Shown here: positions 18,900-26,959 of the stretch, in pieces
Position numbering within the stretch: the stretch's first letter is position 1
Layout of the letters: every line of letters starts with the position of its first letter
Assembly (NCBI GenBank): GCA_041879425.1
Contig: CP090854.1
Location: 186,001 to 250,000 of the forward strand
Direction: 5' to 3'
Length of the DNA stretch: 64,000 nt
From: Vibrio pomeroyi
Lineage (GTDB): Bacteria > Pseudomonadota > Gammaproteobacteria > Enterobacterales > Vibrionaceae
The notes under the pieces: generated by a model
What the model was told of the DNA's origin: nothing
Databases searched by the model: none
The model's input: only the letters and a program-made list of their open reading frames with translations
Made by a program: the position numbers and the translations under genes

Positions 18900-21071
18900 A
18901 TGACAACACAACCATCTCAGCAATCACACACAGATAACTCTGATGAGATAGATTTAGGAAAACTGCTTGGTATCTTATTAGATGCTAAATGGCTAATCAT
19001 GCTCACCACATTTGCTTTTGCTGTGTTTGGTATTGCGTTTGCCCTGCTTTCAACACCGATATACAAAGCCGATGCACTGATTCAAATTGAAGAGAAGAGC
19101 TCTGGCGGTATTTCATCGATGGTTGGTGACATGGGCGAGTTGTTCTCTCAAGAATCTTCTGCGACGACAGAAGTGGAGATCATCAAATCTCGTATGATCT
19201 TAGGTGAAACGGTTGATAAGTTTAACCTAACGACGGTGACATCACCGAACTACGCACCCATCGTCGGTAAGGGTTTTGCTCGCTTAACCGGTGACATCAA
19301 CCACATCGCAGTGAGCCGCTTTACTTTGCCAAGCTATGCGAGCGGTTACGCACACACGATTCAAATTCTCGATGCCGAGCAAGGCACTTACCAACTGGTT
19401 CGTGACGATGAGCGCGTTATCTTAAAAGGCCAAGTGGGTGAGCTAGCGACAGCCGATGACTACAGTTTGTTTGTGGCAGGTTTTGAATCGCATAATGATT
19501 TTGAATTCTCTATTAGTCAACGTAGCCGACTAGAAGCGATTGAATGGTTGAAGAAGTCTTTATCATTGTCTGAACAAGGTAAGCAGACCGGTATTTTGAA
19601 GTTAAGCTTTGAAGGTGAAAACAAGCAGCAGATTTCTGAAATCCTCAATCACATTAGCCAGATCTACTTTTTACAAAACGTGAAGCGTAATTCAGCGGAA
19701 GCAGAGAAGAGCCTCTCTTTCTTAGAAAGCCACCTTCCGGGTATTAAATCTGAGCTGACGGGTTATGAAGACGTATTAAACAATTACCGCCAAAAGAACG
19801 AATCGATCGACTTGGGCTTAGAAGCACAATCAACCCTGAAGGTAATGGTAGAGCTTGAAGCGCAATTGAATGAACTGACGTTTAAAGAGAGTGAAATCAG
19901 CCAGCGCTTCACTAAAGATCACCCAGCCTACAAAGCCCTGCTTGATAAGCGTAAAACGCTATTGGGTGAAAAAGAGCGCCTAAACAAGCAAGTACAAAAG
20001 CTACCGAAAACACAACGTGAAGTACTGCGTATGACACGTGATGTCGAAGTAAACCAACAAATCTACATCCAGCTTTTAAACAAGGTTCAAGAGCTAAGCA
20101 TTATTAAGGCTGGTACCGTCGGTAACGTTCGTATTTTAGATGACGCGCAAGCGTATGCTCGCGCTGTAAAACCTAAGAAGCCGCTGATTGTAGTATTAGC
20201 AACGCTACTGGGTGGCATGTTAAGTGTCGCGTTTGTATTAGTGAAAGCGGCGTTCCACCGTGGTGTGGAAAGCCCAGACCAAATTGAACAAATCGGCCTT
20301 CCGGTTTACGCCGCGGTACCAAAATCTGATTTGCAGATAGAGCTAACTAACCGCTTTAAATCGAAGAAGCAGCAAACCAAGGGGACGCAAGCACTGCTTG
20401 CCGAATCGAACCCTGCGGATCTTTCGGTTGAAGCACTGCGTGGCCTTCGTACCAGCTTGCACTTTGCGATGCTAGAAGCGAAAAACAACGTCTTGATGAT
20501 CTCTGGCCCAGCGCCGGGTATTGGTAAATCTTTTATCTCGACCAACTTTGCCGCAGTAGCCGCAAAAACAGGCCAAAAAGTACTGCTGATTGATGCCGAT
20601 ATGCGTAAAGGTTACCTACAACAAAGCTTTGGTGTGAAATGGGACAACGGCCTTTCTGATGTATTAAGCAGCAAGCAAGAGTTCGCTCAATCTGTTAAAA
20701 CTACACCAGTAGAAAACCTAGATATTCTTACTCGTGGCCAAGTGCCACCCAACCCATCTGAACTGCTGATGCACCCACGCTTTGCTGAGCTAATGGAATG
20801 GGCATCAAAAGAGTATGACTTGGTGATTGTCGATACCCCACCTGTACTGGCGGTAACCGACCCAAGTATTGTTGGCGCCTTCGCTGGCACCACATTAATG
20901 GTGGCGCGTTACGGCCAAAACACCATTAAAGAGATCGATGTTGCTCGTAACCGTTTCGAACAATCGGGTATCGAAGTGAAAGGCGTTATCTTCAACGCCA
21001 TCGAGAAGAAAGCATCAAGCTCATACGGCTACGGTTATTACAACTACGCATATTCGAGCGACAAGAAGTAA
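18900..21071 (+). CDS. wzc: Wzc-type tyrosine autokinase / polysaccharide co-polymerase
   Basis: The 723-residue protein has a Wzz-like N-terminal part: a cytoplasmic leader (EIDLGKLLGILLDAKWLIM), a membrane segment at about 32-52, a long periplasmic coiled-coil domain, and a second membrane segment near 430-450 after AVKPKKPLIVV. The cytoplasmic BY-kinase domain follows, with Walker A GPAPGIGKSF, Walker A' LLIDADMRKG and Walker B VIVDTPPV. The tail YGYGYYNYAYSS holds six clustered tyrosines, the autophosphorylation sites. Together with Wza and Wzb it controls polymer length and export. The leader at 18745-18899 holds only weak dyad symmetry. Confidence 0.95.
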   Translation: MTTQPSQQSHTDNSDEIDLGKLLGILLDAKWLIMLTTFAFAVFGIAFALLSTPIYKADALIQIEEKSSGGISSMVGDMGELFSQESSATTEVEIIKSRMILGETVDKFNLTTVTSPNYAPIVGKGFARLTGDINHIAVSRFTLPSYASGYAHTIQILDAEQGTYQLVRDDERVILKGQVGELATADDYSLFVAGFESHNDFEFSISQRSRLEAIEWLKKSLSLSEQGKQTGILKLSFEGENKQQISEILNHISQIYFLQNVKRNSAEAEKSLSFLESHLPGIKSELTGYEDVLNNYRQKNESIDLGLEAQSTLKVMVELEAQLNELTFKESEISQRFTKDHPAYKALLDKRKTLLGEKERLNKQVQKLPKTQREVLRMTRDVEVNQQIYIQLLNKVQELSIIKAGTVGNVRILDDAQAYARAVKPKKPLIVVLATLLGGMLSVAFVLVKAAFHRGVESPDQIEQIGLPVYAAVPKSDLQIELTNRFKSKKQQTKGTQALLAESNPADLSVEALRGLRTSLHFAMLEAKNNVLMISGPAPGIGKSFISTNFAAVAAKTGQKVLLIDADMRKGYLQQSFGVKWDNGLSDVLSSKQEFAQSVKTTPVENLDILTRGQVPPNPSELLMHPRFAELMEWASKEYDLVIVDTPPVLAVTDPSIVGAFAGTTLMVARYGQNTIKEIDVARNRFEQSGIEVKGVIFNAIEKKASSSYGYGYYNYAYSSDKK

Positions 21072-21077
21072 AGAAAG

Positions 21078-21336
21078 CAGTAACGAGATGCGAGTAGCGA
21101 AGAGCAGATACGGGATGCGAGTTATCGAGTATCGAAAAAATAAGAGCTAAATGGCAGATACGGGATGAGAGTGGCGAGTAACGAAAAGCGCCGCTCTTCG
21201 CATCTCGTTTACTCGTCACTCGTATCTATTCTTTACCCACTCGAATCCGCTCTTAGTCTCTCCGCATCCCGTTTACCCGTCACTCGTATCTGCTTTTTAA
21301 GCTCTTCGCATCCCGTTTACTCGTTACCCGTATCTA
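21078..21336. repeat. large block of family A repeats, both orientations
   Basis: The 3' flank of wzc is filled by at least six degenerate units: three in + orientation (words such as GCAGATACGGGATGCGAG), then at least three in - orientation (CTCTTCGCATCCCGTTTACTCG). The head-to-head arrangement makes a roughly 260-bp imperfect palindrome. It ends just inside the holin gene. Confidence 0.75.
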
Positions 21337-21669
21337 CTTTTTTATAACGCCACCCGTCAAATACAATCCAATTGCCGCCAACACCGGATAACCAAACGCT
21401 TCATTGGTCATTTCCCCTAACGGTTTCCAATAGTAGCCGTGCATGCAACCCAGAATCACCATCACATGCAGTGCCACATAAGGAATGGTGAACAACAACA
21501 CAATGTAGCGCTGTACTAACTTAAAAGGTTCATACGCTTTAAGCAGTGCCAGCTTGTGCTTTGCTTTTTCTTCATCAGTAAAAAACATCGCATCTCCTGT
21601 GTTGGTGAGTGCATCTAACCCTTTGCTAATGGAAGACTGGCTCCCGAATATTCTTCCGAACAATGTCAT
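21334..21669 (-). CDS. phage-type holin-like protein (3TM)
   Basis: This 111-residue protein has a strong ribosome site (AAGGAGCAGT before ATG) and two or three hydrophobic segments (YIVLLFTIPYVALHVMVILGCM; FGYPVLAAIGLYLTGGVI) after a polar N-terminus containing MFFTDEEKAKHKLALLKAYEPFKLVQRY. That layout is typical of 3TM holins of phages and gene-transfer agents, which make holes in the inner membrane. It is the last gene of a three-gene - strand cassette after a cell-wall amidase. No phage structural gene is nearby. Family assignment rests on topology and context. Confidence 0.65.
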   Translation of the reverse strand: MTLFGRIFGSQSSISKGLDALTNTGDAMFFTDEEKAKHKLALLKAYEPFKLVQRYIVLLFTIPYVALHVMVILGCMHGYYWKPLGEMTNEAFGYPVLAAIGLYLTGGVIKK

Positions 21670-21719
21670 ACTGCTCCTTGGTTGATTGATGGTTATATAC
21701 CGCCTTTCTCGTCACTCCC

Positions 21720-21776
21720 GCTCTTAAGCCTTTCGCATCTCGTTCACTCGAATCTCGTATCTGCTCTTAAGCTTTT
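21720..21776 (-). repeat. family A repeat between holin and amidase genes
   Basis: Contains CTTTCGCATCTCGTTCACTC followed by GAATCTCGTATCTGCTCTTAAGC. It overlaps the last codons of the amidase gene. Confidence 0.65.
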
Positions 21777-22354
21777 ATCTTCAAAACAGGACACGCCTTA
21801 TTCACGCCCCAATCTTTATGCCCCTTAACATGCTCATCTGAAATCAAGAACTGCTCTTGCAGTGCAGCCATCAAACCAAACAACGCCTTGCGCTGCGCAA
21901 GTGTGAAGTTATCCTCTGGTTGCAGCTCGGCATTACAACCGCCGATCATACAAACCCCAATATTGCCTTTGTTGTGTCCTTTCACATGTGCGCCGGTTTG
22001 TGACAGTGGCCTGCCAAGTTCGACATCCCCATTGCGACGAATAACAAAGTGATATCCGACATCGCGCCAGCCTCTCTTTTTATGCCATCGACGAATCTCG
22101 GCTACGTCTACATCTTGCTGTGGCGGCGTGGCGCTACAATGCACAGTGATAAAAGAATATGGCGGACAAAAAGGTAAGCGGAGTAAAACTGAAACCAAGC
22201 TTAGAGAATAGGAAGTAGGAGATAAGCAAGGCTCTAACGAAGGGATGAGCTCGATAGAGTCAGCCTGTTCTTGTAAGTCAGCCGACTCTTGCAAAACAGA
22301 AGCGGCTAACGGCTGGTGTGGAACTCGATCAGTTGCTGGTGGAGTGTTTGACAA
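21767..22354 (-). CDS. N-acetylmuramoyl-L-alanine amidase, T7-lysozyme-like
   Basis: TTG is the start, supported by AGAGGA six bases upstream. The first 70 residues are low-complexity and unusual. The amidase domain (about 67-190) has FITVHCSATP with the first zinc histidine, RRWHKKRGWRDVGYHFVIRRNGDVELGRPLSQTGAHVKGHNKGNIGVCMIGG, and GHKDWGVNKACP with the last zinc ligand, the pattern of Amidase_2/T7 lysozyme. It would cut the amide bond between MurNAc and the stem peptide. Without a signal peptide, it would need the adjacent holin to reach the wall, as a phage endolysin does. It overlaps the upstream gene by 49 bp. Confidence 0.85.
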   Translation of the reverse strand: MSNTPPATDRVPHQPLAASVLQESADLQEQADSIELIPSLEPCLSPTSYSLSLVSVLLRLPFCPPYSFITVHCSATPPQQDVDVAEIRRWHKKRGWRDVGYHFVIRRNGDVELGRPLSQTGAHVKGHNKGNIGVCMIGGCNAELQPEDNFTLAQRKALFGLMAALQEQFLISDEHVKGHKDWGVNKACPVLKIKA

Positions 22355-22779
22355 AATAAATCCTCTTGTTGTTGTAACCAGGTGATTAAAAACGTGGATA
22401 ACGAATCTTCAAAATCAGGGTGCAGTGCGATGTGTTGTCGCAAACTCGCTGCTACGGTTTTGGCATAACCAGAGTGGTGGTTTACATAACGTAAATACAT
22501 CACGTAATAACCCAGAGGCTGCCTGCGCCGAGCTCGGCTGATCATCCAACAAGTATCCTCATAGCTGGGGACGTCACCGGATTCATCCTCATTAAAATCA
22601 CAACCGTCCATTTGGCTTTCTTTATAACCGCCGGCTTCATAGCTCAGTACTTGGCCAGACCCATCACTATCACTAAAAAATAACGGCTGGCGTGATTGAT
22701 TCAGGGAATTAGCACGGCACTCGAGGCTCGCCATTCCGGGTTGGTACACTGAAATAAAAAGAGAAACTATCGCCTTCAT
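22306..22779 (-). CDS. hypothetical protein heading the lysis cassette
   Basis: A good ribosome site (AAGGTG) precedes the ATG, and the frame overlaps the amidase gene by 49 bp, so it should be real. I do not recognise the 157 residues. The N-terminal half is polar and acidic; the C-terminal half is helical with SYEDTCWMISRARRRQPLGYYVMYLRYVNHHSGYAKTVAASLRQH. The 'ED..W..........YYV..' pattern and position ahead of lysis genes faintly recall phage Q-type antiterminators, which is a speculation to test rather than a call. Confidence 0.6.
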   Translation of the reverse strand: MKAIVSLFISVYQPGMASLECRANSLNQSRQPLFFSDSDGSGQVLSYEAGGYKESQMDGCDFNEDESGDVPSYEDTCWMISRARRRQPLGYYVMYLRYVNHHSGYAKTVAASLRQHIALHPDFEDSLSTFLITWLQQQEDLFCQTLHQQLIEFHTSR

Positions 22780-23065
22780 TAAGCACCTTATTGCTACATA
22801 GGGAGGGCAATGTACTTCAACATTCTTGATTGGGGTTGGCGGTAATAGCGCGAAAATGGAGGGACACAGAAAAGTGAGAAGTTCTTCGAAAAATTACAGA
22901 TCAATAAGGTTGGTGTTGCATATCTATCCGAGGCGTTTAACCAAACATCTTTTCTTACAACTTATCTCATGGGCGTTTTGCCCCTAAAGCGCCAAAAAGT
23001 GTTGTTAATGCTCTGTATATCAATGGATTTCTATACGAATGACTAATTAACAAGGAGCGTTAACC
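22780..23065. other. divergent promoter region of the phage-like cassette
   Basis: This 286-bp gap separates the - strand lysis genes from the + strand winged-helix gene, so it must carry both promoters. I see no clear operator palindrome. AAGGAG lies at good distance before the 23066 start. Confidence 0.4.
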
Positions 23066-24157
23066 ATGTGTGTTTCTCTAATTCTTTCTTTCATCCCATT
23101 AAAAACCGGATCGCCGATAAGCAAGTTGGTGTTATTAAAATTGGCCGATAACGCCGACGCGCGCGGCGTGTGTTTCCCATCCTTAAATTACTTAGCGCAA
23201 TATTGCGAAGTGTCGGTAAGAACCGTTAAGCGACACGTTAACGAACTCGAGAAACAAGGCTTTGTGAAGCGGATAAAGCGCTTTGATGATTCAGGACGCC
23301 AGCGCAGCAATATATATCAGCTGCGCCTACCCAACGACAGACACATTCAGCAGAGCGATCTAGACCAAGCGAATCAAGAGAACGCGAATGTAGAACAAAC
23401 AGGTTTACCGCCAGCCTCGTCGGAATATCCACAGAAAACAGAGCACACAAAGAAAATAGACCATTCAGACACTCCCCTGGGTGACTCAAGATCCAACACG
23501 GAGAGTGATCATCCTGCACACATAATCTTTCATAAAGAACACAAAACAGACATTCCTTGTGAACAGCCCCTTCATTGCGAAGCTAAAGCAAATGCTACAT
23601 CCCAAACGGAAAGTACCAATCAAGAAGGCTCAAAGAGTGAAGCCGTGATTCACCTGCTCACCCAAGAGGGCAGCGCGCCGATTTACCATGAGTTCACCAC
23701 CATATTAGAGCGCACCTACCCCAAGTTAGATGTGCTGCAAGAACTGCACGCCATGCAAGCCTGGTTGTACATTAACCCCGATAAGCGCAAACCGTTTGAG
23801 CACATTGGCCATTTTGTGAATGGCTGGCTCAGAAGAAGCGCCCAAGCCAAGGCGAAGCGAGACTCATCGCCGGTCTTTAAGCAAACTAACGCGGTTAAGC
23901 AAACACAAGCGGTGAAACCCTCAAAGAAACCTAAACCGATAAAAGCCGTAGGATCAAGAAAAACAGGTGCGCTCACAACAGCTTCAAACCAAGCGCAGCC
24001 AATCAAAAGCAATCAAGCCGAAAGCAAATCTCAACAACCCACGCCTGTCTCTCTGGCCCTCGCGGACTACCAAGCCAAAAGCACCACCAACCCGTTCGAA
24101 GCGCGTATCAAGGCCCTAGTTCAATCCAAATCGCTCGGCACGGATGCTAAGCAGTGA
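23066..24157 (+). CDS. winged-helix DNA-binding protein, phage replication-protein-like
   Basis: The 363-residue protein has an N-terminal winged helix (about 1-90): SKLVLLKLADNADARGVCFPSLNYLAQYCEVSVRTVKRHVNELEKQGFVKRI, the HTH_36 type found in phage replication initiators (O-like) and plasmid Rep regulators. The middle (about 95-195) is a polar, Gln/Ser/Thr-rich linker. A helical block at about 200-265 includes HELHAMQAWLYINPDKRKPFEHIGHFVNGWLRR, reminiscent of the C-terminal region of such proteins; the tail is basic and rich in Lys, Gln and Ala. It may start replication of a former element or regulate the divergent lysis genes; neither is shown. Confidence 0.7.
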   Translation: MCVSLILSFIPLKTGSPISKLVLLKLADNADARGVCFPSLNYLAQYCEVSVRTVKRHVNELEKQGFVKRIKRFDDSGRQRSNIYQLRLPNDRHIQQSDLDQANQENANVEQTGLPPASSEYPQKTEHTKKIDHSDTPLGDSRSNTESDHPAHIIFHKEHKTDIPCEQPLHCEAKANATSQTESTNQEGSKSEAVIHLLTQEGSAPIYHEFTTILERTYPKLDVLQELHAMQAWLYINPDKRKPFEHIGHFVNGWLRRSAQAKAKRDSSPVFKQTNAVKQTQAVKPSKKPKPIKAVGSRKTGALTTASNQAQPIKSNQAESKSQQPTPVSLALADYQAKSTTNPFEARIKALVQSKSLGTDAKQ

Positions 24158-24322
24158 CCATTCGATTATTCACAGACTAAGCGCTTGTTCACACAGTTAA
24201 AATCTATTGAAAAACAATAGCTTAGGAATTAGGGGGGTGGGGAAAACCGAAGGCGAAGGCAGACCAAACGTGAATACAGACAAAAAACGTCAAGAGACAA
24301 AAGTCGAATTAGGAGAGGGAAA

Positions 24323-24643
24323 ATGGACGATATCAGCCTAAAAAAACTGACAACAAAAGAAAAAGTCACCATTTTAGAAAAAGAGATAGCGCGAGTGGAA
24401 GGGCGCATTGGCGAGTTCTTGAAACTGCTGGTTAACCACTACCCACAAGGGTTAACACGCACAGAGATTAAAGCGTTATTGGCGGTAAACAACAACCCAA
24501 GCTTTGTGTCGCTGTACCGCAACGGCAACATCTTCATTGATATAGAGAAACGCTACTGCGACGCAGCACAAGAAAACAGGTACCACATAGGGACTCAGTA
24601 TTTACAAGACGTACACTGCTGCCGCTGGGTCAATGCTTTGTGA
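24323..24643 (+). CDS. small hypothetical protein of the phage-like cassette
   Basis: AGGAGAGGG precedes ATG 24323, so this 106-residue frame is probably translated. The N-terminus is a heptad-like coiled coil (LTTKEKVTILEKEIARVEGRIGEFLKLLVNHYPQG), followed by LTRTEIKALLAVNNNPSFVSLYRNGNIFIDIEKRYC, which could be a winged-helix or toxin-like fold. I do not recognise the family. It follows the winged-helix gene by 165 bp on the same strand and lies just before the promoter of the second polysaccharide operon. Confidence 0.6.
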   Translation: MDDISLKKLTTKEKVTILEKEIARVEGRIGEFLKLLVNHYPQGLTRTEIKALLAVNNNPSFVSLYRNGNIFIDIEKRYCDAAQENRYHIGTQYLQDVHCCRWVNAL

Positions 24644-24674
24644 GGCACTTGTCAGAATAAGGTAAATTGCAAAC

Positions 24675-24703
24675 TGGTCAATATGCACTTGATTTGCTAG
24701 AAT
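24675..24703 (+). promoter_or_regulatory. predicted sigma70 promoter of the second polysaccharide operon
   Basis: TGGTCA (4 of 6 against TTGACA) and TAGAAT (5 of 6 against TATAAT) are separated by exactly 17 bp, with an extended TG before the -10. The ops element lies about 90 bp downstream, in the leader. Confidence 0.5.
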
Positions 24704-24764
24704 ACGCAGCAAATTAAAACCGTATGAAAAACGCATAAACCTGAAACACAGTGATAAATTGTGA

Positions 24765-24803
24765 TTCATTGCCTGTAGGAGCCAAACCTAAGGGCGGTAG
24801 CGT
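24765..24803 (+). promoter_or_regulatory. JUMPstart-like leader with ops element
   Basis: The exact ops 11-mer GGCGGTAGCGT occupies 24793-24803. The preceding CTGTAGGAGCCAAACCTAAG follows the JUMPstart pattern. The rest of the leader up to 25004 contains short dyads (AGCCTAAAGGCT near 24844) and no gene. RfaH would be needed here to carry transcription through a roughly 19-kb AT-rich operon. Confidence 0.85.
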
Positions 24804-25004
24804 ACCCAAATGCGAGTGGCTAGCAAGTTAAAAAGTGCAGCAAGCCTAAAGGCTGAAAAGCCATTTTGGCGGCCTATTGGTGCGGTTTTTAGAAAGTAAG
24901 CAAAATCTAGGCTTTATAAGAGGCGGCCTACAAGGGGCAGCCTTAAAGTGGATAAAAAGTATCTCACCAGTGTGATTATATCTGAGATTATTGTAGGTGA
25001 AATA

Positions 25005-25385
25005 ATGAAAAAATTAGTAGTAGACCTTGATGGAACATTAACACAGGCAAACACCTCTGATTACAGAAATGTGTTGCCTCGGGAAGATGTTATTGGGCAA
25101 TTAAGGCAATACCAGAAACAAGGCTTTAGTATTGTGATTGCAACGGCTCGTAACATGCGTACCTATGAAGGTAATGTTGGAAAAATTAATATCCACACAC
25201 TTCCAATAATAATTGCCTGGTTAGATACCCATAAAGTTCCTTATGATGAGATTATAGTAGGAAAGCCGTGGTGCGGTAAAGAAGGGTTCTATATTGATGA
25301 TCGTGCAATAAGACCTTCTGAGTTTGCTAACTTATCTTTCTCTGAAATTACTCAACTACTAGAGGAAGAGGCCAAATGTTCATAA
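25005..25385 (+). CDS. HAD-family phosphatase of a capsule locus
   Basis: AGGTGA six bases before ATG 25005 fixes the start; an in-frame GTG at 24948 has no such signal. The 126 residues begin KKLVVDLDGTLT, the DxDGT motif I of HAD phosphatases. IATARNMRTY is motif II, and GKPWCGKEGFYIDDRAI holds the lysine and the paired aspartates of motifs III and IV. The protein is small and capless. Such enzymes accompany nucleotidyltransferases in capsule clusters, where they remove a phosphate from a small precursor. It overlaps the next gene by 10 bp. Confidence 0.85.
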   Translation: MKKLVVDLDGTLTQANTSDYRNVLPREDVIGQLRQYQKQGFSIVIATARNMRTYEGNVGKINIHTLPIIIAWLDTHKVPYDEIIVGKPWCGKEGFYIDDRAIRPSEFANLSFSEITQLLEEEAKCS

Positions 25386-26959
25386 TTCTATCTGGAGCAT
25401 ATGTCGGCCAGGAACTGGAATCTGAATTTGGTCGTATTCCACCCAGCTTTCTACCTCTCGGAAATCGCAGACTTTTTCAGCACCAAGTTGCGCTAGCACC
25501 AAAAGGGGTTGATATATTTCTCTCTGTTCCTGAATCCTATTCCGTTTCTAAATTAGATCAACAATGGCTCGAGAGAGAAAAGGTGACATTGATCTACACA
25601 CCAGACAGCATGAACCTGGGTGCTTCATTAGTAGCAGCGATAAATATAAGTGGACATTCCTTGGATAGTCCTCTTCATATTCTTTATGGAGATACACTTT
25701 TTAGACAGCTACCAATTGGAGATGACTTAGCCAGCGTTTCGATTGCAACAGACAGTTATAATTGGGCGCTACTAACCGATGATAACGCTCATTGGCTAAA
25801 AGATGCTGAACAAGAATTCAGTTCAGAAGTTAATAGAATTATAGATGGTTATTTTAAGTTTAGTAAACCTCGGGAACTAGTTCGCTGCATTACGCAATCT
25901 GCATGGAACTTTATAGAAGGGCTTAACCGCTACTTTCAATCGGTGGGGTTGACGCCAGTAAGCTCCAATGGTTGGCTCGATTTTGGTCATGTAAATACTT
26001 ACTACAAATCCAAAGCAGAGCATACGACTCAAAGAGCATTTAATGAGCTCACCATCACATCAAAGTGGATAGAAAAAGCAAGTATAAAAAACAATAAAAT
26101 CGCAGCTGAAGCCAATTGGTTTGAAAATCTTCCATATTCACTTCGTGTATATACTCCTCAGTATATGGGAAGCGACATTAGTCAAGGTAAAGTTTCATAT
26201 CGATTAGAGTACCTACACCTTACAGCTTTAAATGAACTCTTTGTATTCTCTAAACTACCAACTCAGGTTTGGCAACAGATACTAAATGGGTGTGTGGAGT
26301 TTCTATCAAGCTGTAGTAAACAGACTGTAGACTTCAGCACTAAGGTCAACGGACTGGACTCGCTATTTGGAGGTAAAACTTCGAGCCGCTTGGCCGAGTA
26401 TTGTAAATCACGAAATATTGATTTAAACAGCAACTGGCTTTATGAAGGCCAAACAACAAGCTTGAACGAAATCCTAGTTCAGAGTGAAAAACACCTTCCT
26501 AATGGCGAAGAGGCTCTGGGAGTTCTTCATGGGGATTTTTGTTTTAGTAACATACTTTATGACTTCAGATCTAACCAAGTTAAAACAATTGATCCAAGAG
26601 GTATGACTCCAGATGGGACTAAAACAATTTTCGGTGATATTCGCTATGACCTAGCCAAACTGAGTCACTCTATTTTAGGTTTGTATGACTGGATCATTGC
26701 AGGCTATTATGAAGTATCTATAAATGGACAAGAAATCAAGCTAAGTATTGCAGACAATGGTATCCACAGAGAAACTCAACAAGCTTTCATTCAGTTAGTT
26801 GAACGCGAGTTTGGGATTAGTGCGCAAAACCTATATGCTATGCAAATTCAACTTTTTTTATCAATGCTACCACTACATGCAGATGACAAGCCACGACAAG
26901 ATGCTTTATTTGCAAATGCTTTTCGACTATATCAAATATTACAGAGACTAGAACAATGA
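25376..26959 (+). CDS. nucleotidyltransferase-like / APH-type kinase fusion protein
   Basis: The 527-residue protein has two parts. Residues 1-240 resemble a sugar-nucleotidyltransferase fold (FLPLGNRRLFQHQVALA, PLHILYGDTLF), but the expected glycine-rich G-x-G-x-R loop and the P-K lysine are replaced (ILSGAYVGQELE; PPSFLPLGN), so this half may be divergent or inactive. Residues about 250-527 match the aminoglycoside/choline kinase fold: HGDFCFSNILYD is the Brenner motif and KTIDPRG the metal-binding aspartate. It likely phosphorylates a small hydroxylated compound for a capsule decoration. Tightly coupled to the genes on both sides. Confidence 0.72.
   Translation: MFIILSGAYVGQELESEFGRIPPSFLPLGNRRLFQHQVALAPKGVDIFLSVPESYSVSKLDQQWLEREKVTLIYTPDSMNLGASLVAAINISGHSLDSPLHILYGDTLFRQLPIGDDLASVSIATDSYNWALLTDDNAHWLKDAEQEFSSEVNRIIDGYFKFSKPRELVRCITQSAWNFIEGLNRYFQSVGLTPVSSNGWLDFGHVNTYYKSKAEHTTQRAFNELTITSKWIEKASIKNNKIAAEANWFENLPYSLRVYTPQYMGSDISQGKVSYRLEYLHLTALNELFVFSKLPTQVWQQILNGCVEFLSSCSKQTVDFSTKVNGLDSLFGGKTSSRLAEYCKSRNIDLNSNWLYEGQTTSLNEILVQSEKHLPNGEEALGVLHGDFCFSNILYDFRSNQVKTIDPRGMTPDGTKTIFGDIRYDLAKLSHSILGLYDWIIAGYYEVSINGQEIKLSIADNGIHRETQQAFIQLVEREFGISAQNLYAMQIQLFLSMLPLHADDKPRQDALFANAFRLYQILQRLEQ

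Noticed and set aside
21078..21336. CRISPR or integron attC cluster
   Set aside because: Units are degenerate, spacing is irregular and no integrase or cas gene is near. It fits a dispersed repeat block.
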